Below, one piece after another: positions 8,294 through 16,446 of a stretch of DNA of 64,000 bases; position 1 is the first letter of the stretch, and each line of letters starts with the position of its first letter. The DNA comes from Pedobacter cryotolerans (GTDB lineage Bacteria > Bacteroidota > Bacteroidia > Sphingobacteriales > Sphingobacteriaceae). The DNA lies in contig NZ_SWBO01000004.1 in NCBI RefSeq assembly GCF_005116475.1, forward strand, positions 62,001 through 126,000, in the 5' to 3' direction. The position numbers were made by a program, and so were the translations under genes. The notes below the pieces were generated by a model. That model worked only from the letters and a program-made list of their open reading frames with translations. It searched no databases and had not been told where the DNA came from.

Positions 8294-9532
8294 ATGGCTA
8301 AACAAAATAAAGATTCACGTTGCTCTTTTTGCAACTCTCCTAAGCAAGAAACATTAATGCTTATTGAGGGAATGGACGCATACATTTGCGATAAATGTGT
8401 AACGCAAGCAAATGTTTTATTGGCACAAGAGCTTGGTGGTAAAAAAGGTAAAGCATTTGATGATTCATTTACTTTATTAAAGCCAGCAGAAATTAAAGCA
8501 CACATAGATCAATATGTAATTGGGCAGGATGATGCTAAGAAAGTGCTTTCTGTAGCTGTATACAATCATTACAAGCGTTTAAGCCAAAAAATAGATAAAG
8601 ATGAGGTTGAGATTGAAAAATCTAACATCATGTTGGTTGGTGAAACCGGAACTGGTAAAACTTTATTGGCTAAAACCATTGCCAAAATTCTGCATGTTCC
8701 TTTTTGTATTGTGGATGCAACCGTTTTAACCGAAGCTGGTTATGTTGGTGAAGATGTAGAAAGTATTTTAACACGTTTATTGCAAGCTGCAGATTACGAT
8801 GTTGCATCGGCAGAACGTGGAATTGTATACATTGATGAGGTAGATAAAGTTGCCCGCAAAAGCGACAACCCATCAATTACCAGAGATGTATCTGGTGAAG
8901 GTGTACAACAAGCCTTACTTAAAATTTTAGAAGGAACCGTTGTAAATGTGCCGCCACAGGGTGGAAGAAAACATCCTGACCAAAAAATGATCCCTGTTAA
9001 TACGAATAACATTTTATTTATTTGTGGTGGAGCTTTTGATGGTATCGAACGTAAAATCGCCAATCGCCTACGTACACAAGCAGTGGGGTATAAGGTTAAA
9101 AAAGATGAAGTAGATTTAGATTTAAAAAATCTGTACAAATACATCACCCCTCAAGATTTAAAGGCATTTGGTTTAATTCCAGAGTTGATTGGTCGTGTGC
9201 CAGTTTTAACACATTTAAATCCGTTAGATATCCAAGCTTTGAGAAATATCCTTACTGAACCTAAAAATTCATTGATGAGACAATACACCAAGCTGTTTGA
9301 ATATGAGGATGTGAAATTAGTTTTTGACGATGATGTGTTAGACTTCATTGTAAACAAAGCAATGGAGTATAAATTGGGTGCCAGAGGTTTACGTAGCATT
9401 TGCGAAGCCATCATGCTCGATGCGATGTATGACACACCATCAGACGATACAGTAAAAGAGTTGCATATTACCTTAGATTATGCCATCGAGAAATTTGAAA
9501 AGGCAGACTTTAAGAAGTTGAAAGCAGCATAA
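8294..9532 (+). CDS. clpX: ATP-dependent Clp protease ATPase subunit ClpX
   Basis: 412-residue AAA+ unfoldase that feeds ClpP. The N-terminal zinc-binding domain has Cys10, Cys13, Cys32 and Cys35. Walker A GETGTGKT is at 116-123 and Walker B IVYIDE near 177-182. A GYVGEDVES pore-region motif and sensor regions are present. The frame is open to 8264, but the upstream codons are the word repeat and the ATG at 8294 gives MAKQNKDSRCSFC, the normal zinc-finger start. The terminator at 9539 closes the operon. Confidence 0.97.
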   Translation: MAKQNKDSRCSFCNSPKQETLMLIEGMDAYICDKCVTQANVLLAQELGGKKGKAFDDSFTLLKPAEIKAHIDQYVIGQDDAKKVLSVAVYNHYKRLSQKIDKDEVEIEKSNIMLVGETGTGKTLLAKTIAKILHVPFCIVDATVLTEAGYVGEDVESILTRLLQAADYDVASAERGIVYIDEVDKVARKSDNPSITRDVSGEGVQQALLKILEGTVVNVPPQGGRKHPDQKMIPVNTNNILFICGGAFDGIERKIANRLRTQAVGYKVKKDEVDLDLKNLYKYITPQDLKAFGLIPELIGRVPVLTHLNPLDIQALRNILTEPKNSLMRQYTKLFEYEDVKLVFDDDVLDFIVNKAMEYKLGARGLRSICEAIMLDAMYDTPSDDTVKELHITLDYAIEKFEKADFKKLKAA

Positions 9533-9538
9533 AATTAT

Positions 9539-9570
9539 AATCCTCTAGAAAATCTAGGGGATTTTTTTTA
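9539..9570 (+). terminator. Terminator of the tig-clpP-clpX operon
   Basis: Stem AATCCTCTAGA/TCTAGGGGATT (one wobble) with a short A loop, followed by seven T's. Confidence 0.85.
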
Positions 9571-9577
9571 ACCTTTT

Positions 9578-9637
9578 GGTTAGTAGCCTATGGCTAATTG
9601 TCCATGGTCTATAGTCCATTGACCATTAGCCAAAACA
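9578..9637 (+). repeat. CATGG/CCATT word repeat upstream of amn
   Basis: TAGCCTATGGCTAATTGTCCATGGTCTATAGTCC-like imperfect repeats (about four units) between the clpX terminator and the amn ribosome site. This is another locus-specific word. Confidence 0.5.
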
Positions 9638-9675
9638 ATTTAATTTTAATATATTTATAAAAAGGAGTACAAAAT

Positions 9676-10539
9676 ATGAACGAAGAAAAAGAAGTAAAAC
9701 AAGATGAAAAAATTGTAGCAAAAGCTAAAAAAGTTAAAGAAGTAGAATCTCCAGTAAAATCTGGCTTAAAATCTAAAGAAGAAATTGTGAAGAATTGGTT
9801 GCCTCGTTATACAGGCAGACCTTTGGAGGATTTCGGAAAATATATATTATTAACAAATTTCAGTAAATATTTAACGATGTTTTCTGAATGGAATGATAAT
9901 GCACCAATTATGGGTTTAGATAAGCCCATGCAAAGCGTAACAGCTAATGGAATAACTATCATTAATTTTGGTATGGGTAGTGCAATGGCAGCTACTATGA
10001 TGGATTTATTAACTGCAATTAGTCCAAAAGCAGTTTTGTTTTTGGGAAAATGTGGTGGTTTAAAAAAGAAAAATCAATTGGGCGATTTAATTTTACCAAT
10101 AGCTGCTATTAGAGGGGAAGGTACATCAAACGATTATTTACCGGCTGAAGTTCCGGCTTTACCTGCCTTCGCCTTACAAAAAGCAATTTCTACCACTATC
10201 AGAGATCATTCTAGAGATTATTGGACAGGAACTTGCTACACAACTAACCGCCGTGTTTGGGAGCACGACAAAGAATTTAAAAAGTATTTAAAAACTTTAC
10301 GTGCAATGGCGGTTGATATGGAAACTGCAACCATATTTACTACTGGTTTTGCTAATAAAATTCCAACTGGTGCTTTGTTACTAGTTTCAGATCAGCCGAT
10401 GATACCAGAAGGTGTGAAAACTGCAGAGAGCGATAGTTCGGTAACTACAAATTATGTAGATAGTCACTTAAAAATTGGAATAGATTCATTAAAACAATTG
10501 ATTAATGGTGGTGCTACAGTGAAGCATTTGAGGTTTTAA
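9676..10539 (+). CDS. amn: AMP nucleosidase (short Bacteroidota form)
   Basis: 287 residues of the nucleoside phosphorylase fold: INFGMGSAMAATMMDLL, an AVLFLGKCGGLKKKNQLGDLILP core and the substrate motif AVDMETATIF at about 213-222. The family splits AMP into adenine and ribose 5-phosphate and so tunes adenylate pools. The lysine/glutamate-rich first ~35 residues are low-complexity. It is shorter than the proteobacterial enzyme, which has an extra N-terminal regulatory domain. An AAAGGAG ribosome site at 9660-9666 supports this start. Transcribed alone. Confidence 0.88.
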   Translation: MNEEKEVKQDEKIVAKAKKVKEVESPVKSGLKSKEEIVKNWLPRYTGRPLEDFGKYILLTNFSKYLTMFSEWNDNAPIMGLDKPMQSVTANGITIINFGMGSAMAATMMDLLTAISPKAVLFLGKCGGLKKKNQLGDLILPIAAIRGEGTSNDYLPAEVPALPAFALQKAISTTIRDHSRDYWTGTCYTTNRRVWEHDKEFKKYLKTLRAMAVDMETATIFTTGFANKIPTGALLLVSDQPMIPEGVKTAESDSSVTTNYVDSHLKIGIDSLKQLINGGATVKHLRF

Positions 10540-10548
10540 CTTTGCAGA

Positions 10549-10605
10549 AATCGTCATATCGAACGTAGCGTAACGAGAGCTTGCTCCGATTTTTTCGGAG
10601 AGATA
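10549..10605 (+). repeat. Hairpin-containing intergenic repeat
   Basis: CGTCATATCGAACGTAGCG followed by two nested hairpins built on CTCCGA/TCGGAG. Such CGTCAT-TCGA sequences are commonly scattered between genes in this group; no second full copy occurs in the window. Confidence 0.4.
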
Positions 10606-10608
10606 TCG

Positions 10609-10640
10609 GAGAGAAATTTAGCAATAAGTTTCTCTTTTTT
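10609..10640. terminator. Terminator between amn and mepB-like gene
   Basis: GAGAGAAATTT-AGCAATA-AGTTTCTC stem-loop (one mismatch) followed by TTTTTT on the plus strand. It lies between convergent genes. Confidence 0.6.
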
Positions 10641-11124
10641 ATTTTAATAATTTTTTAATGAGGGCTGGATAGTCATCATCGAAATTTACAAAATAAGCTA
10701 ATTGCCAATGCTGAGTTTTTTGAGCTTGTTTACTAGTCGTCAAATCCCAAGGTGGATAAACCCTAATTCCTCTTTTTCCAGCGGAATTTTCCCCAGAAAT
10801 AACTCCTTTTGCAAGTAACACTGATTTCGGGAAAATAAATTGCCCAAATAGTTTCCCATTTAAAGTGGTAATAACGAAGAAGTCAAAATTATCATTGATG
10901 TTAAAAGGAATCGTTATTCCATTTTCACTTCTTTTCCAAACAGTTACAAATTGCCCTATTTTGGTAGGGGTAATTTTCGCAGTGCGACAAATAACTGATT
11001 TACCGTTTAGTTTAAAAGTACAAGCATCATATTCAATGCTTTCTTTTTGCTTATTAAATTCAGTAAAACTTACGCCACATTTATCATAAAGTTGAATAAT
11101 TTTTGGTAATATCCCCTCAATCAT
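10639..11124 (-). CDS. MepB family protein
   Basis: 161 residues with the MepB family pattern (YDACTFKLNGKSVICRTAK ... KRGIRVYPPWD). The family is named after a gene in the staphylococcal mepRAB locus and its biochemical role is not established. I chose the ATG at 11124, which overlaps the SixA stop as ATGATTGA; upstream ATGs at 11130 and 11172 are possible. It is the last gene of the heptose/LPS minus-strand operon, but nothing in the sequence ties it to LPS function. Confidence 0.75.
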   Translation of the reverse strand: MIEGILPKIIQLYDKCGVSFTEFNKQKESIEYDACTFKLNGKSVICRTAKITPTKIGQFVTVWKRSENGITIPFNINDNFDFFVITTLNGKLFGQFIFPKSVLLAKGVISGENSAGKRGIRVYPPWDLTTSKQAQKTQHWQLAYFVNFDDDYPALIKKLLK

Positions 11125-11611
11125 CACCATTTTTAGGATAGTCAAACAAAAGCACCTTCGCAGTTCCTTCACTAATCATAGTCCAATCATCAAATGGAAA
11201 TTCTAAGATAACCACGCCACAAGTAGGCATTTCATAAATATGACCATCTAAATAATTCACCAAGTCTGTTAAACCAGGATTATGGCCAAACATGGCAATC
11301 TGATCAAATCTATTATCGAACTTGTTAATTACTTTTAGTAAGGTATTTACATTAGCTTCGTAAATATTTGATTCTTCTTGTATTTCGGCTAATGGCATTT
11401 GCCAAGTATCAGCAAAAAATTTAGCTGTAGTTATTGCCCTCAACGCCGGACTACTCACTATCAACTGAGGTTTGATGTTTTTCTTCACCAATCTATGCGC
11501 CATTTCTGGGGCATTTGTTTTACCTCTTTTATTTAAAGGTCTATCAAAGTCTTTTAAATCTAAATTTCCCCAATCAGATTTTGCGTGCCTTACGATGATT
11601 AATTGTTTCAT
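11117..11611 (-). CDS. SixA-like histidine phosphatase
   Basis: 164 residues of the histidine phosphatase superfamily. The catalytic RHAKSDW motif has Arg8 and His9, VSSPALRAITTAKFF follows, and the second histidine is in GHNPGLTDLV. SixA proteins dephosphorylate phosphohistidine on signalling proteins or phosphotransfer carriers. The start overlaps the stop of the glycosyltransferase gene by ATGA, indicating translational coupling within the operon. Confidence 0.85.
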   Translation of the reverse strand: MKQLIIVRHAKSDWGNLDLKDFDRPLNKRGKTNAPEMAHRLVKKNIKPQLIVSSPALRAITTAKFFADTWQMPLAEIQEESNIYEANVNTLLKVINKFDNRFDQIAMFGHNPGLTDLVNYLDGHIYEMPTCGVVILEFPFDDWTMISEGTAKVLLFDYPKNGDD

Positions 11612-12594
11612 AATTGCTCCTTATTCACATAATTAACAATACTTTCTGTATGAATGTTTTCCATGCATTTGAAATGACCCAATGGGCATTTTTCTAACCC
11701 GAATTTTGAACACGGTCTGCAAGGTAAATCTACACTTGCCATATAAGAATTAGAAATGTGGTAGGGTTGTACGCCTAATAATTCTGGCGTAGTGCCGCCC
11801 CAAATAGAAACCAAAGGTTTATCAAAAGCTCCAGAAATATGAGTTAAACCTGTATCAAACCCAATCACTTTCTCAGCTTTTGAAAGAATAAAAATAGATT
11901 CATCTAAATTAACTGCTCCACATAAATTAACAACTTGATTGCCAACAGCAGCTGAAATTAAATCGGCATTTGCTTTTACATCTTTACCACCAACTAAAAC
12001 AATTGGCTGTTTAATGCCCTTACAAATTTCTATAATTTTAAGATTGGGTAGTCTTTTAGTAAAATGAGTTGCACCAATAATAAAAGCCACATAATTTTGA
12101 TGAGTAGCAGGTAAAAATTGATCCAACTGATATTCTTTCCCTAAAAAATAATCTACAGGATTACCATCATTTACTACGTCTAAAGACTTAACAGTCTCTA
12201 AATATCTATCTACCAAGTGTTTGTTAGGGGTGAAGCTTTTTAACTTTAACTTTAACGCGAGCCACTTTTTTAATCGCTCTTTTTTATACGTTAATGCAGG
12301 GATTTGAGTTAACAGTTTAATTATTGAAGTACGTAAATTGTTGTGTAAATCAATTATTAGATCAAATTTTTCATCCTTAATAATTTTTACTGTGTCTAAA
12401 AGTTTTGGTTCTAATAAATACAGTTTGCTGAGGTAAGGATTATTTTGATAGAGATATTTAAAAGCAGGTTTAGTTAAAAAGCAGATTTCGGCGTTAGGAA
12501 ACCTTTTTTTTAAAGAGCGTACAACAGGAGTGGTATAAATAATATCTCCAATTGAACTAAATCTAATAACGAGGATTTTGCTAGGCTCTTTCAA
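11608..12594 (-). CDS. Glycosyltransferase family 9, heptosyltransferase-like
   Basis: 328 residues typical of ADP-heptose:LPS heptosyltransferases: the N-terminal KILVIRFSSIGDIIYTTPVVRSLKK block, IDLHNNLRTS, and a C-terminal donor-binding half with GFDTGLTHISGAFDKPLVSIWGGT. It would transfer heptose from ADP-heptose to the lipid A core at the cytoplasmic side of the inner membrane. It sits directly after three genes for ADP-heptose synthesis, which supports the function. The cysteine cluster near the C-terminus (CRPCSKFGLEKCPLGHFKC) is frequent in members of this family. Confidence 0.88.
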   Translation of the reverse strand: MKEPSKILVIRFSSIGDIIYTTPVVRSLKKRFPNAEICFLTKPAFKYLYQNNPYLSKLYLLEPKLLDTVKIIKDEKFDLIIDLHNNLRTSIIKLLTQIPALTYKKERLKKWLALKLKLKSFTPNKHLVDRYLETVKSLDVVNDGNPVDYFLGKEYQLDQFLPATHQNYVAFIIGATHFTKRLPNLKIIEICKGIKQPIVLVGGKDVKANADLISAAVGNQVVNLCGAVNLDESIFILSKAEKVIGFDTGLTHISGAFDKPLVSIWGGTTPELLGVQPYHISNSYMASVDLPCRPCSKFGLEKCPLGHFKCMENIHTESIVNYVNKEQL

Positions 12595-12610
12595 TATAAT
12601 AGCAGTTTGA

Positions 12611-13105
12611 TTAAAGCTGTTTTATTTTTTCGATGATATGTGTAGATGAATAACCTGGTAAAAAGTTTAAAACTTTCACTGCTCCACCTCGCTCTATTGT
12701 TTCTTTTGCGCCAACAATATCCTCAATTTTATAATCACCACCTTTTACTAAAATATGTGGTTTTATAGCTTTTATTAAATCAGCTGGTGTTGGTTCATCA
12801 AATAATACCACTGCATCAACAAAAAATAGTGCTGCCAATAATTGCAGTCTGCTTTGTTGGTTGTTAATTGGTCTTTCTTCGCCCTTAATTTTTCTAACAG
12901 AACGATCTGTATTAACACCAATTATCAATTTATCTCCAAGATTGGCAGCTTCTAATAAATAGGAGAGATGACCAGGGTGAATTAAATCAAAACAACCATT
13001 GGTGAAAACTATTTTCTCACCTTTTTTTTTCCAGTCCTCAATTTGAATTAACAAAACTGGTAAAGAAAATATTTTTTGCGTTATCGCGTTCTTCTCCACT
13101 GACAT
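12611..13105 (-). CDS. rfaE2: D-glycero-beta-D-manno-heptose 1-phosphate adenylyltransferase
   Basis: 164-residue stand-alone nucleotidyltransferase corresponding to the C-terminal half of HldE. It has the TNGCFDLIHPGH motif with His43 and His46, followed by IIGVNTDRSVRKIKG and VVLFDEPTPADLI. It makes ADP-heptose from heptose 1-phosphate and ATP. In Escherichia coli this activity is fused to the kinase; here the kinase is the separate gene at 13665, in the same operon with gmhA between them. Confidence 0.92.
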   Translation of the reverse strand: MSVEKNAITQKIFSLPVLLIQIEDWKKKGEKIVFTNGCFDLIHPGHLSYLLEAANLGDKLIIGVNTDRSVRKIKGEERPINNQQSRLQLLAALFFVDAVVLFDEPTPADLIKAIKPHILVKGGDYKIEDIVGAKETIERGGAVKVLNFLPGYSSTHIIEKIKQL

Positions 13106-13110
13106 TAACT

Positions 13111-13665
13111 TTAAAATTGTTCGTCTACCGATTTACAAAATATATGCCCAATCAGGATGTGCATTTCCTGAATACGAGCCGTAACATCATCTGGTATTAT
13201 AATGTTAATGTCACACAAATTATTCATTTTACCACCATCTCTTCCAGATAAGCCGATAGTTTTGCAACCAATTGCTTTTGCGCTTGCAAGAGACTTTAAA
13301 ATATTAGCGCTATTGCCACTTGTAGAAATACCAATAAACAAATCATTAGGGTTTGCTAATGCCTCTATTTGTCTAGAAAACACGCTTTCGTAACCATAAT
13401 CATTACTTATTGCGGTTAATGCTGATGTATCTACAGTTAAAGCAATTGCAGGTAAAGCTTTTCGTTCTTTTACATATCTGCCAGTTAACTCTGCGGCAAT
13501 ATGTTGTGCATCTGCGGCGCTACCGCCATTACCAGCAAGTAAAATTTTTCCGCCAGTAAGCAAAGTTTCATTAATCATTTTGCAACTCGTTTCTATATCG
13601 GGAACTAGCCTTTCAATAACTTTTGCTATCGTATTTTGATGATGATTTAACTCTTCTAATACCAT
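13111..13665 (-). CDS. gmhA: Phosphoheptose isomerase
   Basis: 184-residue SIS-domain protein: [25 protein letters not shown] at about 39-63, [14 protein letters not shown] in the middle and HIFCKSVDE at the C-terminus. It converts sedoheptulose 7-phosphate to D-glycero-D-manno-heptose 7-phosphate, the first step to ADP-heptose. The start shares one base with the stop of the kinase gene (TAATG), so the two are translationally coupled. Confidence 0.93.
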   Translation of the reverse strand: MVLEELNHHQNTIAKVIERLVPDIETSCKMINETLLTGGKILLAGNGGSAADAQHIAAELTGRYVKERKALPAIALTVDTSALTAISNDYGYESVFSRQIEALANPNDLFIGISTSGNSANILKSLASAKAIGCKTIGLSGRDGGKMNNLCDINIIIPDDVTARIQEMHILIGHIFCKSVDEQF

Positions 13666-14654
13666 TAGTTTTTTGCTTTTATTGCAGAAATTATTTCTTC
13701 AGTTGTAGTGGTTGCACTGCCAATATATTTAATTACTATGGCTGCTGCATAATTTGCAATTGCCGAAGCTTCCTCAACGGTTAAACCCATTGAAATACAA
13801 TAGGCTAAAGTAGCAATTACCGTATCACCTGCACCAGTAACATCAAAAACTTCTGTAGCAGCTACTGGTATAATTTGATGATAATCTTTAGCTACAATAG
13901 CAATCCCATTTTCTGATAACGTAACAATTAAATAACTAGCATTTGTTTGCGCTAATAATTTATTTGCAGCTGCTACCAAATCAATATCATTGTTTATTTT
14001 TTCTATTTTTGCAGCTTCTGCTAGTTCTTTACGGTTGGGTTTAATGATAAACGCTCCTTCATACTTGGTATAATCCAAGCCTTTCGGATCAACAATTACT
14101 TTTTTATCTAACGCTTTACAAAATTTTATAATTTGAGCACAAAGGTAAGGCGTAAGTAAGCCTTTGTTGTAATCAGAAAGTACAACAATATCAGCTTGTT
14201 TAATAACCGAATTTATGTCAGATAAAAATTTCGCCTCAACTACATCATCAATTGGGTGGGTGTCTTCGTAATCTATTCTCACTATTTGATGGTTGCCAGC
14301 AACAACTCTAGTTTTAATAGTTGTTTGCCTTGATGCATCCTTTATAATATGTGAAGTGTCGATTTGCTGTGTGGCTAAAATATCAATAATTTCGTTTCCA
14401 AAATTGTCATTGCCAACAATTCCGGCTAAAAAAACATGAGCACCAAGTGAAATTAAATTGCAGGCTACATTTGCTGCACCACCAACAATTTTTGTTTCTT
14501 TTTTTACATTTAAAATGGGCACAGGAGCTTCTGGAGATAAGCGATTTGCTGAGCCAAATATATAATGATCAAGCATTAAATCGCCAATAACCAGTATTTG
14601 CGGAGCAGGCTTGCTAGAACTTAATTGTAATAATTTTTCTGCTAACGTATTCAT
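13665..14654 (-). CDS. rfaE1: D-glycero-beta-D-manno-heptose-7-phosphate kinase
   Basis: 329-residue PfkB-family sugar kinase matching the N-terminal half of Hld[30 protein letters not shown] at the start, [22 protein letters not shown] and the anion-hole motif [14 protein letters not shown] near 268-281. It phosphorylates heptose 7-phosphate at C1. It is the first gene of the heptose operon. The phosphatase GmhB and the epimerase HldD are not in this window. Confidence 0.93.
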   Translation of the reverse strand: MNTLAEKLLQLSSSKPAPQILVIGDLMLDHYIFGSANRLSPEAPVPILNVKKETKIVGGAANVACNLISLGAHVFLAGIVGNDNFGNEIIDILATQQIDTSHIIKDASRQTTIKTRVVAGNHQIVRIDYEDTHPIDDVVEAKFLSDINSVIKQADIVVLSDYNKGLLTPYLCAQIIKFCKALDKKVIVDPKGLDYTKYEGAFIIKPNRKELAEAAKIEKINNDIDLVAAANKLLAQTNASYLIVTLSENGIAIVAKDYHQIIPVAATEVFDVTGAGDTVIATLAYCISMGLTVEEASAIANYAAAIVIKYIGSATTTTEEIISAIKAKN

Positions 14655-14690
14655 GTGTAACGCAAATATACGATTTATGCTTTGATAAGC

Positions 14691-16373
14691 TTAACTCTGC
14701 TTTTTGTTAGTAAAATAGGTTTCGATCTCACTTAAAGAAAAAGAATTTAAACATTTATGTGCTGTTAAACCTCCTTTTCTGGCTACCATTGTTCCAAAAC
14801 GCATGTCGTGAAAACCTTCTTTTCGGTGTGCATCTGGATTTATTGCCAGTAAAACTCCTTTATCTAACGCATAGCGATGCCAACGCCAATCTAAATCTAA
14901 ACGAAGTGGGTTAGCATTAATTTCAATGACAACATTATTTGCAGCACAGGCATCGATTACTTTTTTAAAATCAATTTCGTAGCCTTTTCTAGTTAATAAT
15001 AATCTCCCAGTGGGATGACCTAATATTGTTGTATAAGGATTTTCTATCGCTTTAATTAATCTCGATGTTGCTTTCTCTTCAGTCATTTTTAACTGACTAT
15101 GAACAGATGCTACCACAAAATCAAATGTTTTTAAAATATCATCGCTGTAATCTAGTGAGCCATCATACAAAATGTCGCTTTCAATACCTTTAAATATTTT
15201 AAAGGGTGCAAGCTTAGCATTCAACTCATCAATTTGTTGATGCTGTGCATACACCCTTTGCTCATTTAAACCTTTAGCATAAAAAGCAGATTTAGAGTGA
15301 TCGCAAATGCCTAGATATTCGAGTTTTAATTCGTTTTTGCAATATAACGCCATCTCTTCTAAAGTATGTTCCCCATCACTCCAATCAGAGTGGTTGTGCA
15401 AACTTCCTTTTAAATCTTCAAGTTTAATTAAGTTGGGTAATTGATGATTTTTAGCCAATTCAATTTCATTTAAACCTTCACGTAATTCAGGTAAAATAAA
15501 ATCTAATCCTGCTTTGCTGTAAATTTCTTCTTCTGTTTTAAATGGCCCATTTCCGGCTAATTTTAAAACTTCTAGCACGTGTGTTTTATGGCCAGTTTGA
15601 GTAAAATAGTGTAGATAGAAATCTGCTTTAGCTACAACGAAAACCCTAATGTGTAAACCATTTTCGGTATGTGATGTAAATGTATTTTCATCAATATCTT
15701 TAAAAGTTAACGCATTAAAAGTTAAAATTTGATTTGAAACTGCTGCAATATCGTCAGTTCCAATCACATAAACAGCTTCTTCAATTATTTCATTTAAACG
15801 CCTAAAATCGCCAGCTATGCCAAATAAAGAATGATGATCAACTTTGTTTAGCCAAACAGATAAATCTGTATAGAGCTGATTTATAGTTCCTTCTACATGT
15901 GTATATAAAAATTTGCCATTAGCGGCCATTTTAAACTCAATATTTTTTTTTATTTCTTCTTGAGTTTTTAAACCAAAACCTTTGGCTTCAATTAAGCGGT
16001 TTTCGTTGCAAGCATAATATAGCTCACCTATGTTTTCAATCTGTAAATCGTGCCAAATGGTGGCAATTTTTTTTGGACCAATACCTTTGATACCAAGCAT
16101 TTCAACTACACCTGGCGGAGTTTGAAGTAAAATATCTTCTAACTCTTGTATGGTTCCAGTTGCTAAAAGCTCGATGATTTTAGCCGCAATACTTTTTCCA
16201 ATCCCATCAATTTTATCAATATCCGCCACAGGTTTTTGCGCAATAGCAAATGGCAACTTATCTATTTTTAATGCCGCATTTGCAACAGATTTAATTTTAA
16301 AAGGATTTTCTCCATGCAACTCCATTAGTTGCGATAGCAAGCGTAAAGAGCGTGATATTGGTTTGTTTTCCAT
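14691..16373 (-). CDS. polX: PolX-like protein: helix-hairpin-helix, degenerate polymerase and PHP domains
   Basis: 560 residues. N-terminal helix-hairpin-helix motifs are seen at DKIDGIGKSIAAKI (53-66) and LGIKGIGPKKIATI (93-106). A family X polymerase-like region covers about 150-300. The C-terminal PHP phosphoesterase begins with LHNHSDWSDG (325-334) and keeps H326, H328, H359, E398, H425, H453, D514 and H516. In the polymerase region the usual catalytic D-x-D after the G-x-RR helix is replaced (GDFRRLNEIIEEAVYVIGTDD, 188-208), and the third acidic strand reads LHIRVFV (240-246). Polymerase activity is therefore doubtful, while the nuclease site looks intact. It follows sppA after a 73-base gap. 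Confidence 0.9.
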   Translation of the reverse strand: MENKPISRSLRLLSQLMELHGENPFKIKSVANAALKIDKLPFAIAQKPVADIDKIDGIGKSIAAKIIELLATGTIQELEDILLQTPPGVVEMLGIKGIGPKKIATIWHDLQIENIGELYYACNENRLIEAKGFGLKTQEEIKKNIEFKMAANGKFLYTHVEGTINQLYTDLSVWLNKVDHHSLFGIAGDFRRLNEIIEEAVYVIGTDDIAAVSNQILTFNALTFKDIDENTFTSHTENGLHIRVFVVAKADFYLHYFTQTGHKTHVLEVLKLAGNGPFKTEEEIYSKAGLDFILPELREGLNEIELAKNHQLPNLIKLEDLKGSLHNHSDWSDGEHTLEEMALYCKNELKLEYLGICDHSKSAFYAKGLNEQRVYAQHQQIDELNAKLAPFKIFKGIESDILYDGSLDYSDDILKTFDFVVASVHSQLKMTEEKATSRLIKAIENPYTTILGHPTGRLLLTRKGYEIDFKKVIDACAANNVVIEINANPLRLDLDWRWHRYALDKGVLLAINPDAHRKEGFHDMRFGTMVARKGGLTAHKCLNSFSLSEIETYFTNKKQS

Positions 16374-16446
16374 TATAATAGTTGGGCGTATCGTGTTTGG
16401 CGTATGGAGACGGTTCGCTCAACGCCATACGCATAACCTAAATCTT

